From Kribbella sp. ALI-6-A (lineage in GTDB: Bacteria > Actinomycetota > Actinomycetes > Propionibacteriales > Kribbellaceae), in assembly GCF_001984195.1 (NCBI RefSeq), contig NZ_MTQN01000011.1, positions 1,054,001-1,118,000 of the forward strand: a stretch of DNA of 64,000 bases, in the 5' to 3' direction. The notes under the pieces were generated by a model. The model was not told the origin of the DNA. It ran no database searches and saw nothing but the letters and a program-made list of their open reading frames with translations. A program made the translations under genes and the position numbers. Within the stretch, counting starts at the first letter, position 1, and every line of letters begins with the position of its first letter. Shown one piece after another: positions 1 to 8,862 of this stretch.

Positions 1-2219
1 TTCTGGTTCGAGGCGTTCGCGCCGACGAACTCGATCGGGTTCGCCACGTTCGAGACCGTCTGTGGCCGGCTGTCCGTTCCGGTGGCCGCCTCGTTGTCGG
101 TCACCGTCAGGGTCACCTGGTACGAGCCCGGCGCCGCATAGGTGTGCGCCGGCGACGGCCCGGTCGCGGTGGTTCCGTCGCCGAAGTCCCACGCGTACGA
201 CGCGATGCTTCCGTCGGGATCGTTCGAGGTCAGCCCGGAGAACTCGCACTCGAGCAGGTCGCAGCTGCCGGTCCAGGCGGCCGAGGGACGGATGTTCGGC
301 ACGGGACCGCTGCCGGCCAGCAGGAAGGTGCCCTGCGACCGCCAGTCCTGACCGTCGATCCCCGGCCCGCTCGTCACCACCGCGGTGCCGGCGACCGGGA
401 CGTTGTTCGCGAAGTTCACCCGGTGCAGGTTGCCGTCGGTGCTGGTGCCCCAGTAGAGCTGGTTGCCGGAGCGGAACATGCCGGACACCTGGCTCCAGTT
501 GACGCCGGTGAGGTTGCCGCTGGCCACGAACCGGGTGGCGCCGATCACCTGGCTCTCCGGCGTGAAGTAGCGGTAGTACAGCGACGACTGGCCGGCGACC
601 GTGTAGAACAGGCGACCGTTGGCGAAGAACATGCCGGTTACGGAGCGCAGGTCGGTGGCGAACGCGGTGAGCCCGCGCAGGTTGACCGTCGTGGCCGGGC
701 CGAAGGTGCTGCCGTTGAAGCTGCGCCGTGTGAGCGTGCCCTCGGCCGTACCGGAGTACAGGAAGCCGTCGATCATCACCGCGCCACGGGCCCCGGCGAA
801 GCTCGTCGTGCCGGTGTTCACCGGACTGGCGGCGCCGGCCGTCGTTCCGTCGTACGAGCGGACGGTGGTGGTGCTGCCGAGGCGGTAGACCGGGCTGGGC
901 AGCTGGCCGGTGTAGCCCGGCGGTGGGGTGAGCGGTGAGTTCGGGAACAGGGCGAGCCGGCCGTGGAACTCGTAGTTCTGCCCGGTCCGGTCGGTGTCGC
1001 TGCCCATCAGCAGTCCGCCCGGGACCGAGGTCAGGTCGAAGACCCCGACGCCGCGGGTGCGGGTCGGATTCCACGAGTACGGCAGGCCGTTCAGCGGGTC
1101 GAGCGCGGCCAGGCCTTCGCGGGAGACCGCGCCGGCCCCGGCGGAGTTGCTGCCGAACGGGTTGTTCACCCAGCGCTGGTGACCGCCGATGTAGACGGCG
1201 ACCCCCGTGATGCCGACGCTCCACAACGTGTCGCCGCCGGTGTAGTTGACCCACGACGGCTGCAGGTTGCTGCCGACCGCGTCGGTCTCCCAGCGCGAGG
1301 CCGAGTCGCAGAGCCGGTTCATCGGCGTACCGCCGGTGGTCACCACGACGAAGTAGGCGCCGTCCGGCGAGATGTCGATGTCGTGCACGTAGGTCCAGAA
1401 CTGGTCGGAGCAGTCGGGCTCGAACCGCGCGGTGTGCCAGTTGCGCACGGCCGCCGCCGGGCCGGACAGGTCGAGCATCGCGATCTGCACCCGACGCTGG
1501 CCGCCGACCAGCGAGAAGTTGCCGATCGCAACAAGCTTGCTGCCGTCCGGGGTGATGTCGAACTTGTCGACCTGCAGCTCGGCGCCGCGGACCGGGGCGG
1601 CGAAGGTGACGTTGACGAACGGGTCGACCGCGCCGGTGTCGGGGTTCACCGCGGCGAGCACGGTCCGGGTCTGGCCGCCCACCACGGTGAACAGGCCGCC
1701 GAGGTAGAGCCGGCCGCCGGACAGCTTGATGTCGTAGACCTGCCGATTGACGCTGGGACGGAACGAGGTGACCAGGCTGCCGTTGGTCAGGTCGACCCGG
1801 GCGAGCCGCGGCTGGCTGGTTCCGTTCACGGTGGTGAAGCTGCCGCCGAGATAGACCGACTGCCCGTCGGCGCTCGCGACCAGGGTGTCCACCGAGCCGT
1901 TCAGGACCGGCAGGAAACTGTTGTCGAGGGCACCGGTGGTCGCGTTGTAGGCGAAGATCGCCCGGCGACTGATCTGGGTGGAGCTGGTCGCCGACCGGAT
2001 CGTGGTGAAGGTGCCCCCGACGATCACCCGGTTGCCGACCTGGATCAGCGCGTGCACCTCGCCGTTCAGGGCATGCGGCGTCCAGTCGACCGGGTCGGCG
2101 CTGACGATCGTCGACTGCGGCAATTGCACCGCGTCCGCGGCCCGCTCGGTCCCGACGGTCAGGACCGAAGCGAGCAGCGCAAGCAGTACAGCGACCAATG
2201 GCGTGCGGCGTAGAGCCAT
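1..2219 (-). CDS. secreted beta-propeller/PKD protein (3' end beyond window)
   Basis: The reading frame stays open from an ATG at 2219 to the left edge, so the C-terminus is missing. A signal peptide begins MALRRTPLVAVLLALLASVL and ends near an Ala-Asp-Ala site. The mature start (AVQLPQSTIVSADPVDWTPH) matches the two paralogs downstream in coordinate. Next come about 500 residues of repeated 'GG(S/T)F...NATTG' blades typical of a beta-propeller, then a PKD domain (NDPDGSIASYAWDFGDGTT, then TVTDNEAATGTDS). The start is preceded by GGGGGAATGGG. It is the last of three tandem paralogs, with 25 bp after the preceding stop, so all three are probably cotranscribed. An extracellular structural or carbohydrate-binding role beside the polysaccharide locus is inferred; no catalytic motif was seen. 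Confidence 0.85.
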   Translation of the reverse strand, partial: MALRRTPLVAVLLALLASVLTVGTERAADAVQLPQSTIVSADPVDWTPHALNGEVHALIQVGNRVIVGGTFTTIRSATSSTQISRRAIFAYNATTGALDNSFLPVLNGSVDTLVASADGQSVYLGGSFTTVNGTSQPRLARVDLTNGSLVTSFRPSVNRQVYDIKLSGGRLYLGGLFTVVGGQTRTVLAAVNPDTGAVDPFVNVTFAAPVRGAELQVDKFDITPDGSKLVAIGNFSLVGGQRRVQIAMLDLSGPAAAVRNWHTARFEPDCSDQFWTYVHDIDISPDGAYFVVVTTGGTPMNRLCDSASRWETDAVGSNLQPSWVNYTGGDTLWSVGITGVAVYIGGHQRWVNNPFGSNSAGAGAVSREGLAALDPLNGLPYSWNPTRTRGVGVFDLTSVPGGLLMGSDTDRTGQNYEFHGRLALFPNSPLTPPPGYTGQLPSPVYRLGSTTTVRSYDGTTAGAASPVNTGTTSFAGARGAVMIDGFLYSGTAEGTLTRRSFNGSTFGPATTVNLRGLTAFATDLRSVTGMFFANGRLFYTVAGQSSLYYRYFTPESQVIGATRFVASGNLTGVNWSQVSGMFRSGNQLYWGTSTDGNLHRVNFANNVPVAGTAVVTSGPGIDGQDWRSQGTFLLAGSGPVPNIRPSAAWTGSCDLLECEFSGLTSNDPDGSIASYAWDFGDGTTATGPSPAHTYAAPGSYQVTLTVTDNEAATGTDSRPQTVSNVANPIEFVGANASNQ

Positions 2220-2244
2220 CCCATTCCCCCGACAGACCTTGTGG

Positions 2245-5079
2245 TTACGGTGCCGGCGCCACGACGACGCTGAACATCAGTGCCCGCGCGGAGGCCGAGT
2301 CGGCCGTCGCGGTGAGACCGCCGAGCGTGCCCGGTCCGAACGGTCCGCTGTCGCCGGTCAGCGACGTGATCCGTCCGGAACCACTACCGGTCGTGGCGGA
2401 CCGGACGGTCAGACCGGCCGGCGGCGTGAGGGTGGTCGTCGCCGACGACTTCTCGCCCCAGTAGCTGACCAGCCGCGCCCCGCTCACCGTCGACGACACC
2501 GGCGGCGTGGTGTGCGTGTTCTGGACGAGCGTCTCGCTGGCTGCGGTCGCCGCCGCCACCGGCGTGGTGCCGGAGACCCCGGAGTAGACGATCAGCGTGG
2601 CGTTGGCCTTGGTCAAGATCGACGTGGTCACGGCCACCGTCGTCCCGGCGTCGGCAGCCGTGGCCGTCCGCCGCCAGACCCGGGCGTTCTGGTTGGTCGA
2701 GCTCGCGGTCTGGACCTGCGTCCAGCCCGCCGGAGCGGTGATCGTCGCCGCCGGGTCGTTGTCGGCGAAGAAGAGCAGCATCAGCGCGTTCGCCGGTGTC
2801 GCCGCGGGCACGGTGACACCGAACGAACTGCTGTTCAGGTTGACCGCGCTCGCGCCCACGAAGGTCACCGGGCTGGTGCCGCCCGCGGTGACCGTGACGT
2901 CCTGCGTTCGCTGTCCGGTGGCGCCGTTGTTGTCGGTCACGGTCAGCGTGACGGTGTAGATCCCGGCGGCGGCGTACTGATGCGCCGGGTTCGGTGCGGC
3001 CGAGGTCGCGCCGTCGCCGAACGACCACTGGTAGGACTGGATCGTGCCGTCCGGATCGCTCGAACCCGCCGAGGAGTACGTGCAGTCGAGGTTGCTGCAG
3101 CTGATCCCGGCCTGGGCGACCGGCGGCTGGTTCGGCGGCGCGGCCACCCCCTGGAACAGGAACAGCGCCCGCGCCCGCCACTCACCGGTGGACACCGTCG
3201 TCGACGTTCCGGTCGGTACGCCGGTGGCCGGCGACCAGCCCGAGCGGCGCAGGTCTCCGTCCAGCGAGCTGGCCCAGTAGAAGCCGGTCGGCGTGACGAA
3301 CATGCCGTTGACCTGGGAGAAGTTCACGCCGGCGACGTTGCCGGTCGCGGTGTAGCGGGCCGCGCCCACCACGCCGCTCTCCGGCGTGAAGTAGCGGTAG
3401 TAGAGGTTCGACTGGCCGGCCAGCGTGTAGTAGATCCGCCCGGTGTCGAAGAACATGCCGGTCATCTGCGCGACCTCGCCGTGCCAGGTCGTCATCGGGA
3501 CCAGCAAGTCACCGGTGTTGATCGCGGTCGGCGTGCCGAAGGTGCTGCCGTTGTAGGTCCGGCGGTTGAACGAGCCGTCCGACCAGCCGGCGTACAGGAC
3601 GCCGTTCAGCATGAACGCGCCGCGATTGGTCGTGCCCCAGGTGAGGCCGCCGTTCGGTACCGAGGCCGGCGCGCCGAACGTGGTGCCGTCGTAGGCCGTC
3701 CGGGTGACGGTGTCGGCGACCGGGGCGCGCGGACCCGCGACGTACAGGTTGTTCGGCAGCGTCGGCGTGTTGTTCGGCGGGATCACCGTGCCGCCGGCCA
3801 GCGGGAAGAACGCGATCCGCGGGTGGTACTCGAAGTTCTGGCCGAGGTGCTCGGTGTCGGAGCCGACCCACAGCCCGGTCGAGGTCGCGAGCAGATCGAA
3901 CACGCCGACCCCGCGCTCGCGGGTCGGGTTCCACGACAGCGGCAGGCCGTTGACCGGGTCGAGCGCTGCGATGCCCGGACGCGACACCGCGCCCTGTCCG
4001 GCGCGGTCACCGGCGAACGGGTTGTTCTGCCAGCGCTGGTGGCCGCCGATGTAGACCGCCGTCCCGGTGATCGCGGCCGCGTACAGGGTGTCGCCGCCGG
4101 TGTTGTTGAGCCAGTAGTAGCTCAGACCGCTGCCCCGGGCGCTGGTGTTGAAGCGCGCCGTCGAGTCGCAGGCGGTGCCGGCGCCGCCGTACGCGCCGGT
4201 GGTGGTGATGACGAAGTACGAGCCGTCCGGCGAGATGTCCAGGTCGCGCATGTAGGTCTGGAACGAGCTCGAGCAGGCGGTGTTGTAGAAGTTCGTCTGC
4301 CAGTTCTCCACCGCAGCGGCCGCCCCGGTGAGGTTCAGCATGAACACCTGGTGGTGCTTGACGCCCTGGATCGTGTCGAAGTTGCCGATGGCAACCAGTT
4401 GACGGCCGTCCGGGGTGACGTCCAGTTTCATCACGGTGGTGTTGCCGCCGTTGTGCACCCCCGCGATCGCCAGGCCCATGTAGGGATCCCACGCGCCGGT
4501 GGTCGCGTTCACCGTGGCGAGCGCGGCCTGCGCGCGGCCCGCGACGTGGGTGAAGGTGCCGGCCAGCCACAACCGGGTGCCAACCAGCCGCATGTCCTTG
4601 ACCCGTCCGGACAGGGTGGGCGGGACGAACGTCGCCACCCGCGCGCCGGTGAACGCGTTGATCCGGGCCGTGCTCACCGACGACACACCGCCGACGGTGT
4701 TGAACGAGCCGCCGAGGTAGACGGTCGAGCCGTCGCCGGACGGCAGGATCGTGGTGACCTCACCGTCCGGGTTCGGCGCGAAGGTGGTGCTGATGGCCCC
4801 GGTGGTCGCGTCGAACGCGGCCAGGTTGCGCCGGGCCAGCACCGGTCCGCCCGAGGCGGCCTGGATCTGGGTGAACAGACCACCGATCAGGATCGTGTTG
4901 CCGACCTGCACGATGGACTTGACCGACCCGTCGAGCACGTTCGGAGTGAAGTTGGCCGGATCGTCGCTGACCACCCGGTCCTGTGGGACCTGAACGGCCT
5001 GCGCGCCGTGGGCCGGCAACAACCAGGCGGTGACCGCCAAGACCATCGCCAGCAGGACTGAACAACTCTTCTTCCGCAC
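2245..5079 (-). CDS. secreted beta-propeller/PKD protein, paralog 2
   Basis: This 944-residue protein has a signal peptide (MRKKSCSVLLAMVLAVTAWL, cleavage near HGAQA-VQ). An N-terminal propeller-like region of roughly 600 residues carries repeated 'LIGGLFTQI' and 'VYLGGSFNTV' blades. One PKD domain follows (SSDPDGTIQSYQWSFGDGA), then a conserved C-terminal domain of about 200 residues that starts VTFVGASAVN and ends ARALMFSVVVAPAP. I chose the GTG at 5079 because GGGAAGGAAG lies just upstream and the N-terminus then matches paralog 3. A GTG six codons earlier is possible. The C-terminal domain is also in paralog 3, and its beginning (IEFVGANASN) is visible at the truncated end of paralog 1. 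No enzyme motif is visible; a role in extracellular matrix or polysaccharide binding is inferred. Confidence 0.88.
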   Translation of the reverse strand: MRKKSCSVLLAMVLAVTAWLLPAHGAQAVQVPQDRVVSDDPANFTPNVLDGSVKSIVQVGNTILIGGLFTQIQAASGGPVLARRNLAAFDATTGAISTTFAPNPDGEVTTILPSGDGSTVYLGGSFNTVGGVSSVSTARINAFTGARVATFVPPTLSGRVKDMRLVGTRLWLAGTFTHVAGRAQAALATVNATTGAWDPYMGLAIAGVHNGGNTTVMKLDVTPDGRQLVAIGNFDTIQGVKHHQVFMLNLTGAAAAVENWQTNFYNTACSSSFQTYMRDLDISPDGSYFVITTTGAYGGAGTACDSTARFNTSARGSGLSYYWLNNTGGDTLYAAAITGTAVYIGGHQRWQNNPFAGDRAGQGAVSRPGIAALDPVNGLPLSWNPTRERGVGVFDLLATSTGLWVGSDTEHLGQNFEYHPRIAFFPLAGGTVIPPNNTPTLPNNLYVAGPRAPVADTVTRTAYDGTTFGAPASVPNGGLTWGTTNRGAFMLNGVLYAGWSDGSFNRRTYNGSTFGTPTAINTGDLLVPMTTWHGEVAQMTGMFFDTGRIYYTLAGQSNLYYRYFTPESGVVGAARYTATGNVAGVNFSQVNGMFVTPTGFYWASSLDGDLRRSGWSPATGVPTGTSTTVSTGEWRARALFLFQGVAAPPNQPPVAQAGISCSNLDCTYSSAGSSDPDGTIQSYQWSFGDGATSAAPNPAHQYAAAGIYTVTLTVTDNNGATGQRTQDVTVTAGGTSPVTFVGASAVNLNSSSFGVTVPAATPANALMLLFFADNDPAATITAPAGWTQVQTASSTNQNARVWRRTATAADAGTTVAVTTSILTKANATLIVYSGVSGTTPVAAATAASETLVQNTHTTPPVSSTVSGARLVSYWGEKSSATTTLTPPAGLTVRSATTGSGSGRITSLTGDSGPFGPGTLGGLTATADSASARALMFSVVVAPAP
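4223..4313. repeat. 91-bp tract identical to 7614-7704
   Basis: This stretch inside paralog 2 is identical by eye over 91 bp, synonymous positions included, to the corresponding stretch of paralog 3. The flanking sequence differs at many third positions. Recent duplication or gene conversion would explain it. Confidence 0.8.
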
Positions 5080-5119
5080 GATCTTCCTTCCCTGCACAGC
5101 GTGTTCGACGTCGATCGGA

Positions 5120-8100
5120 TCAGCTCGGCGCCAGGACGACGCTGAACATCAGTGCTCGGGCGCTGGCCGAGTCGGCGGTCGCCGTCAGGCCCCCAACGGT
5201 GCCCGGCACCACGGGATCGTTGCTGTCGACGGTCAAGGCGGTGATCCGGCCCGAACCGGAGCCGGTGCTGCTTGCCCGTGTGGTGGTCCCTGCCGGTGGG
5301 GTGAGCGTCGTGGTCGCCGACGACTTCTCCGCCCAGTAGCTGACCAGCTTGCCGCCCACCGTCGACGTGCTCAGGGTCGGCGTGGTGTGCGCGGCCTGGC
5401 TCACCGTCTCGCTCCCGGTCGCCGATCCGGAGATCGGATCGGCCGCCGTACCGCGGTACGCGAGCAAGGTCGCATCGGCCTTGGTCAGCGTCGAAGTCAC
5501 CACCTGCACGGTGCTGCCGGCGTCGCTCGCGGTCGCCGTACGACGCCACAGCCGGCCCACCTGGTTGGTCGAGGCCACGGACTCCACGAGCGTCCAGCCG
5601 GCCGGGCCGGTGATCACCGGGCCCGGGTCGTTGTCGGCGAAGAACAGCAGCAGCGCGTCCCCGGCGCTCACCGCGCTCGGCACGGTCAGCGTGAAGCTCG
5701 CGGCGTTGCCGTTCACCCGGCTGGAGCCGACGAAGTCGATCGTCCGGGCCGGGTCGACGACCGTCACGGACCGCGTGGTGGACGCCGTCGCGCCGTCGTT
5801 GTCGGTCACCGTCAGGCTGATCGTGTAGGTGCCCGCGGCCGCGTAGGTGTGCGATGCCGTGGCCCCGCTGCCGGTCCCGCCGTCACCGAAGGTCCATGCG
5901 TAGCCGGTGATGCTGCCGTCGGAATCCGTCGAGCCGGCCGCGTTGGTGCCGCAGGCCAGATCGGTGCAGTCGGTGGTGAAACTGGCCGTCGGCCCCTGGT
6001 TCACCCGGGTCACCGTGACCGGGTGCGACGTCGTCTTCGTGCCACCCTCGTTGTCGGTCACCGTGAGCGTCACCGTGTAGGTGCCGCTCGCGCCGTAGGT
6101 GTGCGACGGCTTGGCGCCGCTGCCCGTGGTGGAGTCGCCGAAGTTCCAGGCGTAGCCGGTGATCGGGCCGTCCGGGTCACTCGACGCGGAGCCGTCGAAG
6201 GCACAGGTCAGGCTGTCACAGGACTCTCCGAACGTTGCTGTCGGCAACGTGTTGACGTGGGTGACGGCAACGTTCTGCACCTTGCTCGCGGTGCCTCCGC
6301 GGTTGTCGGTGACGGTCAGGCCGACCGAATAGGTACCGGCCGCGGCGTACCGGTGGGTGGGGTTGGCGTCGGTGCTGGTGGTGCCGTCACCGAAGGTCCA
6401 CGCGTACGACGCGATCGTGCCGTCGGGATCGGTCGAACCGGCCGACGAGTACGTGCAGTTCAGGTCCGTGCAGTTGACCGCCGCCTGCGCGGTGGGCGAC
6501 TGGTTCGGCCCCTGCCCGGTCGGGTCCTGGTACAGGAACAGCGTCCGGGCGCGCCAGTCGATACCGGTCGACAGCGTCTGCGCGGTGCCGGCCACCGGCG
6601 TTGCGGTGGCGGGGTTCCACGTCGCCTTGCGCAGCGTGCCGTCGGTGGACTGGGCCCAGTACAGCGTGTTGCCGGCCAGGACCATGCCGTTGACCTGGGA
6701 GAAGTTGATCCCGGTGAGGCTGCCGGTGGCGGTGAAGACGTTCGCGCCGACCACGTTGCTCTCCGGTGTGAAGTACCGGTAGTACAGGTTCGACTGGCCC
6801 GACCGGGTGTAGTAGATCCGGCCGGAGTCGAAGAACATGCCGGTGATGTTCTGCACCTCGCCGTGCCAGGTGGACATGTTCGTGAGCAGGTCGCCGGTGT
6901 TCACCGCGGTCGCGGCGCCGAAGGTGGTGCCGTCGAAGCTGCGCCGGTCGAAGGCGCCGTTGGACCAGCCGGCGTACAGCTGACCGTTGAGCATGAAGGC
7001 ACCGCGGTTGCTGCCCCAGGTGACGCCGTTCGGCACCGAGGTGAGGGCGGTGGCGGTGGTCCCGTTGAACGACGACCGGCTCAGCGTGTTGTCCCAGGTG
7101 ACGGACAGCAACTGCTGCTTGCGGCGGCCTGCGATGTACAGGTTGTTCGGCAGAGTGGGCGTGTTGTTCGCCGCGATCACCGTGCCGCCGGCGAGCGGGA
7201 AGAACGCGATCTTGCCGTGGTACTCGAAGTTGCCGATCCGGTCGGTGTCCGACCCGACCCACAGGCCGGCGGGAGTGGCGAGCAGGTCGAAGACGCCGAC
7301 TCCGCGCTCGCGGGTCGGGTTCCACGACAACGGCAGGCCGTTGACCGGGTCGAGCGCGGCGATGCCCGGACGCGAGACCGCACCCTGACCGGCCGAGTCG
7401 CCGCTGAACGGGTTGTTCTGCCAGCGGGCGTGCCCGCCGGTGTAGACCACCGAACCGGTGATCGCGACCGCGTAGGTGGTGTCACCGCCGGTGTTGTTGA
7501 TCCACTTGGCCTTCAGGTCGGAGCCGCGGGCGCCGGTGTTCCACCGCGCGGTGGAGTCGCAGGCGGTGAGCGAACCGCCGTACGCGCCGGTGGTCGAGAT
7601 GACGAAGTACGAACCGTCCGGCGAGATGTCCAGGTCGCGCATGTAGGTCTGGAACGAGCTCGAGCAGGCGGTGTTGTAGAAGTTCGTCTGCCAGTTCTCC
7701 ACCGTCGCGGCCGGGCCGGTCAGGTTCAGCATGAACACCTGGTGGTGCTTGACACCCTGGATCGTGTCGAAGTTGCCGATGGCCACCAGGTTGCCGCCGT
7801 CCGGCGTGATGTCGATCTTCAGCACGGTGGTGACACCGCCGTTGTGCAGGCCGGCGATCTGCAGCGCCATGTACGGGTCGTAGGCACCGGTGGCCGGGTC
7901 GACCGTGGCCAGACCGGCCTGCGGATGTCCTTCGATCGTGGTGAACAGTCCGGCCAGCCACAGCCGGCCGTTCGACAGCCGCAGGTCCTTGACCCGGCCG
8001 TCGATCCGCGGGAAGTGGAAACCGGACACCCGGGCGCCGGTGGTGACGTCGATCTTGGCGACACTCGGCGAGCCGCCGCCGCTGATGTTGTTGAAGTAGC

Positions 8101-8473
8101 CGGCCACGAACGCGCTGGCGCCGTCGCCGGCCGGGATGATCGTGGTCACCTCGCCGTCCGGGTTCGGCGCGAACGACGCGTCGATCTCACCGGTGGTGGC
8201 GTTGAACGCCGCCAGGTTGGTCCGCGCGTACGTCGTGGCACCGTCACGGGACTGGACCTGGGTGAACTCGCCGCCGATCAGGATCCGGTTGCCGAACTGC
8301 TGGATCGTCTTGACCGACCCGTCCAGCACGTGCGGCGTCCAGTTCGCCGGGTCGTCGGTGACCACCCGGTCCTGGGTCACCTGGACGGCCGAAGCCGACG
8401 GGCCCAGCACGACCAGGCTCCCGGTCAGCGCCGTCAGCAACGCCAGGAGCACACAGAAACAGGACTTACGCAC
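5120..8473 (-). CDS. secreted beta-propeller protein with three PKD domains, paralog 3
   Basis: This 1117-residue protein begins at a GTG at 8473 behind a GGGGAGGAAC ribosome-binding site. An upstream in-frame start would add 62 residues that hide the signal peptide (MRKSCFCVLLALLTALTGSL, cleavage near PSASA-VQ), so I rejected it. The N-terminal propeller-like region is closely similar to paralog 2. Three consecutive PKD domains follow (motifs YAWTFGDGTTS, YAWNFGDSTTG and YAWTFGDGGTG, each ending in LTVTDN), each with a cysteine pair. Last comes the shared C-terminal domain (IDFVGSSRVNGN to FSVVLAPS). It is the first gene of the tandem and lies divergent from the polysaccharide export operon. 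PKD domains usually mediate binding or display at the cell surface. Confidence 0.9.
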   Translation of the reverse strand: MRKSCFCVLLALLTALTGSLVVLGPSASAVQVTQDRVVTDDPANWTPHVLDGSVKTIQQFGNRILIGGEFTQVQSRDGATTYARTNLAAFNATTGEIDASFAPNPDGEVTTIIPAGDGASAFVAGYFNNISGGGSPSVAKIDVTTGARVSGFHFPRIDGRVKDLRLSNGRLWLAGLFTTIEGHPQAGLATVDPATGAYDPYMALQIAGLHNGGVTTVLKIDITPDGGNLVAIGNFDTIQGVKHHQVFMLNLTGPAATVENWQTNFYNTACSSSFQTYMRDLDISPDGSYFVISTTGAYGGSLTACDSTARWNTGARGSDLKAKWINNTGGDTTYAVAITGSVVYTGGHARWQNNPFSGDSAGQGAVSRPGIAALDPVNGLPLSWNPTRERGVGVFDLLATPAGLWVGSDTDRIGNFEYHGKIAFFPLAGGTVIAANNTPTLPNNLYIAGRRKQQLLSVTWDNTLSRSSFNGTTATALTSVPNGVTWGSNRGAFMLNGQLYAGWSNGAFDRRSFDGTTFGAATAVNTGDLLTNMSTWHGEVQNITGMFFDSGRIYYTRSGQSNLYYRYFTPESNVVGANVFTATGSLTGINFSQVNGMVLAGNTLYWAQSTDGTLRKATWNPATATPVAGTAQTLSTGIDWRARTLFLYQDPTGQGPNQSPTAQAAVNCTDLNCTYSSAGSTDPDGTIASYAWTFGDGTTSTDANPTHRYAAAGTYSVGLTVTDNRGGTASKVQNVAVTHVNTLPTATFGESCDSLTCAFDGSASSDPDGPITGYAWNFGDSTTGSGAKPSHTYGASGTYTVTLTVTDNEGGTKTTSHPVTVTRVNQGPTASFTTDCTDLACGTNAAGSTDSDGSITGYAWTFGDGGTGSGATASHTYAAAGTYTISLTVTDNDGATASTTRSVTVVDPARTIDFVGSSRVNGNAASFTLTVPSAVSAGDALLLFFADNDPGPVITGPAGWTLVESVASTNQVGRLWRRTATASDAGSTVQVVTSTLTKADATLLAYRGTAADPISGSATGSETVSQAAHTTPTLSTSTVGGKLVSYWAEKSSATTTLTPPAGTTTRASSTGSGSGRITALTVDSNDPVVPGTVGGLTATADSASARALMFSVVLAPS
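7614..7704. repeat. 91-bp tract identical to 4223-4313
   Basis: This is the second copy of the identical tract, within paralog 3. It encodes the segment around FYNTACSSSFQTYMRDLDIS. Confidence 0.8.
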
Positions 8474-8862
8474 GATCGTTCCTCCCCCGCCCCGCAGCGC
8501 ACTGAACGGCGATGCGGGACAACCACCCCTTGCCTGGCACACCCCCCGGCGCTCCAGGTCCCCTTGAACGGACAGTAAACACCTTCCGGCCGGTTGCCGC
8601 AGCAGCTCGACGGCAAATCGGCGGCCGGGGCCCGAATCCGCCCGCCCAAGTGACCACACAGCAGCCGGCCGCGACGCTCAGTGACGAAAATCAGGACAGT
8701 CGAAGCGGCCGGCGCCGACTGCTCGTCACGGACAGGTGCCGAAAACGTCACCGGTCATTGGCGATCCGTTCTCCTGCACCTATCCTCGGTGTGGGGAGAG
8801 CACCAGCTTGGCCGGGGGGCCGGGGTCGCAGGTGCTCGGGAGCACGGGTGGGGGAACTCAGT
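8474..8862. other. divergent intergenic region upstream of the export operon
   Basis: These 389 bp separate the minus-strand PKD operon from the plus-strand polysaccharide operon. They hold a sigma-70-like promoter at 8758-8786 and a G-rich leader of about 70 nt. I saw no conserved protein or recognisable riboswitch. Confidence 0.6.
8758..8786 (+). promoter_or_regulatory. candidate promoter of the polysaccharide export operon
   Basis: TTGGCG, a 17-bp spacer and TATCCT give a plausible vegetative promoter whose start would fall near 8793, about 70 nt before the first gene. This is prediction by pattern only. Confidence 0.45.

Noticed and set aside
1978..5061. Plus-strand open frame of more than 1000 codons opposite the second PKD protein gene
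   Set aside because: The translation is Arg/Gly/Ala-rich with no domain. It lies antisense to a gene with signal peptide, PKD motifs and ribosome-binding site. Such mirror frames are expected at this GC content.
8474..8659. 62-residue N-terminal extension of the third PKD protein
   Set aside because: It would bury the signal peptide. The GTG at 8473 has a strong ribosome-binding site and fits the paralogs.
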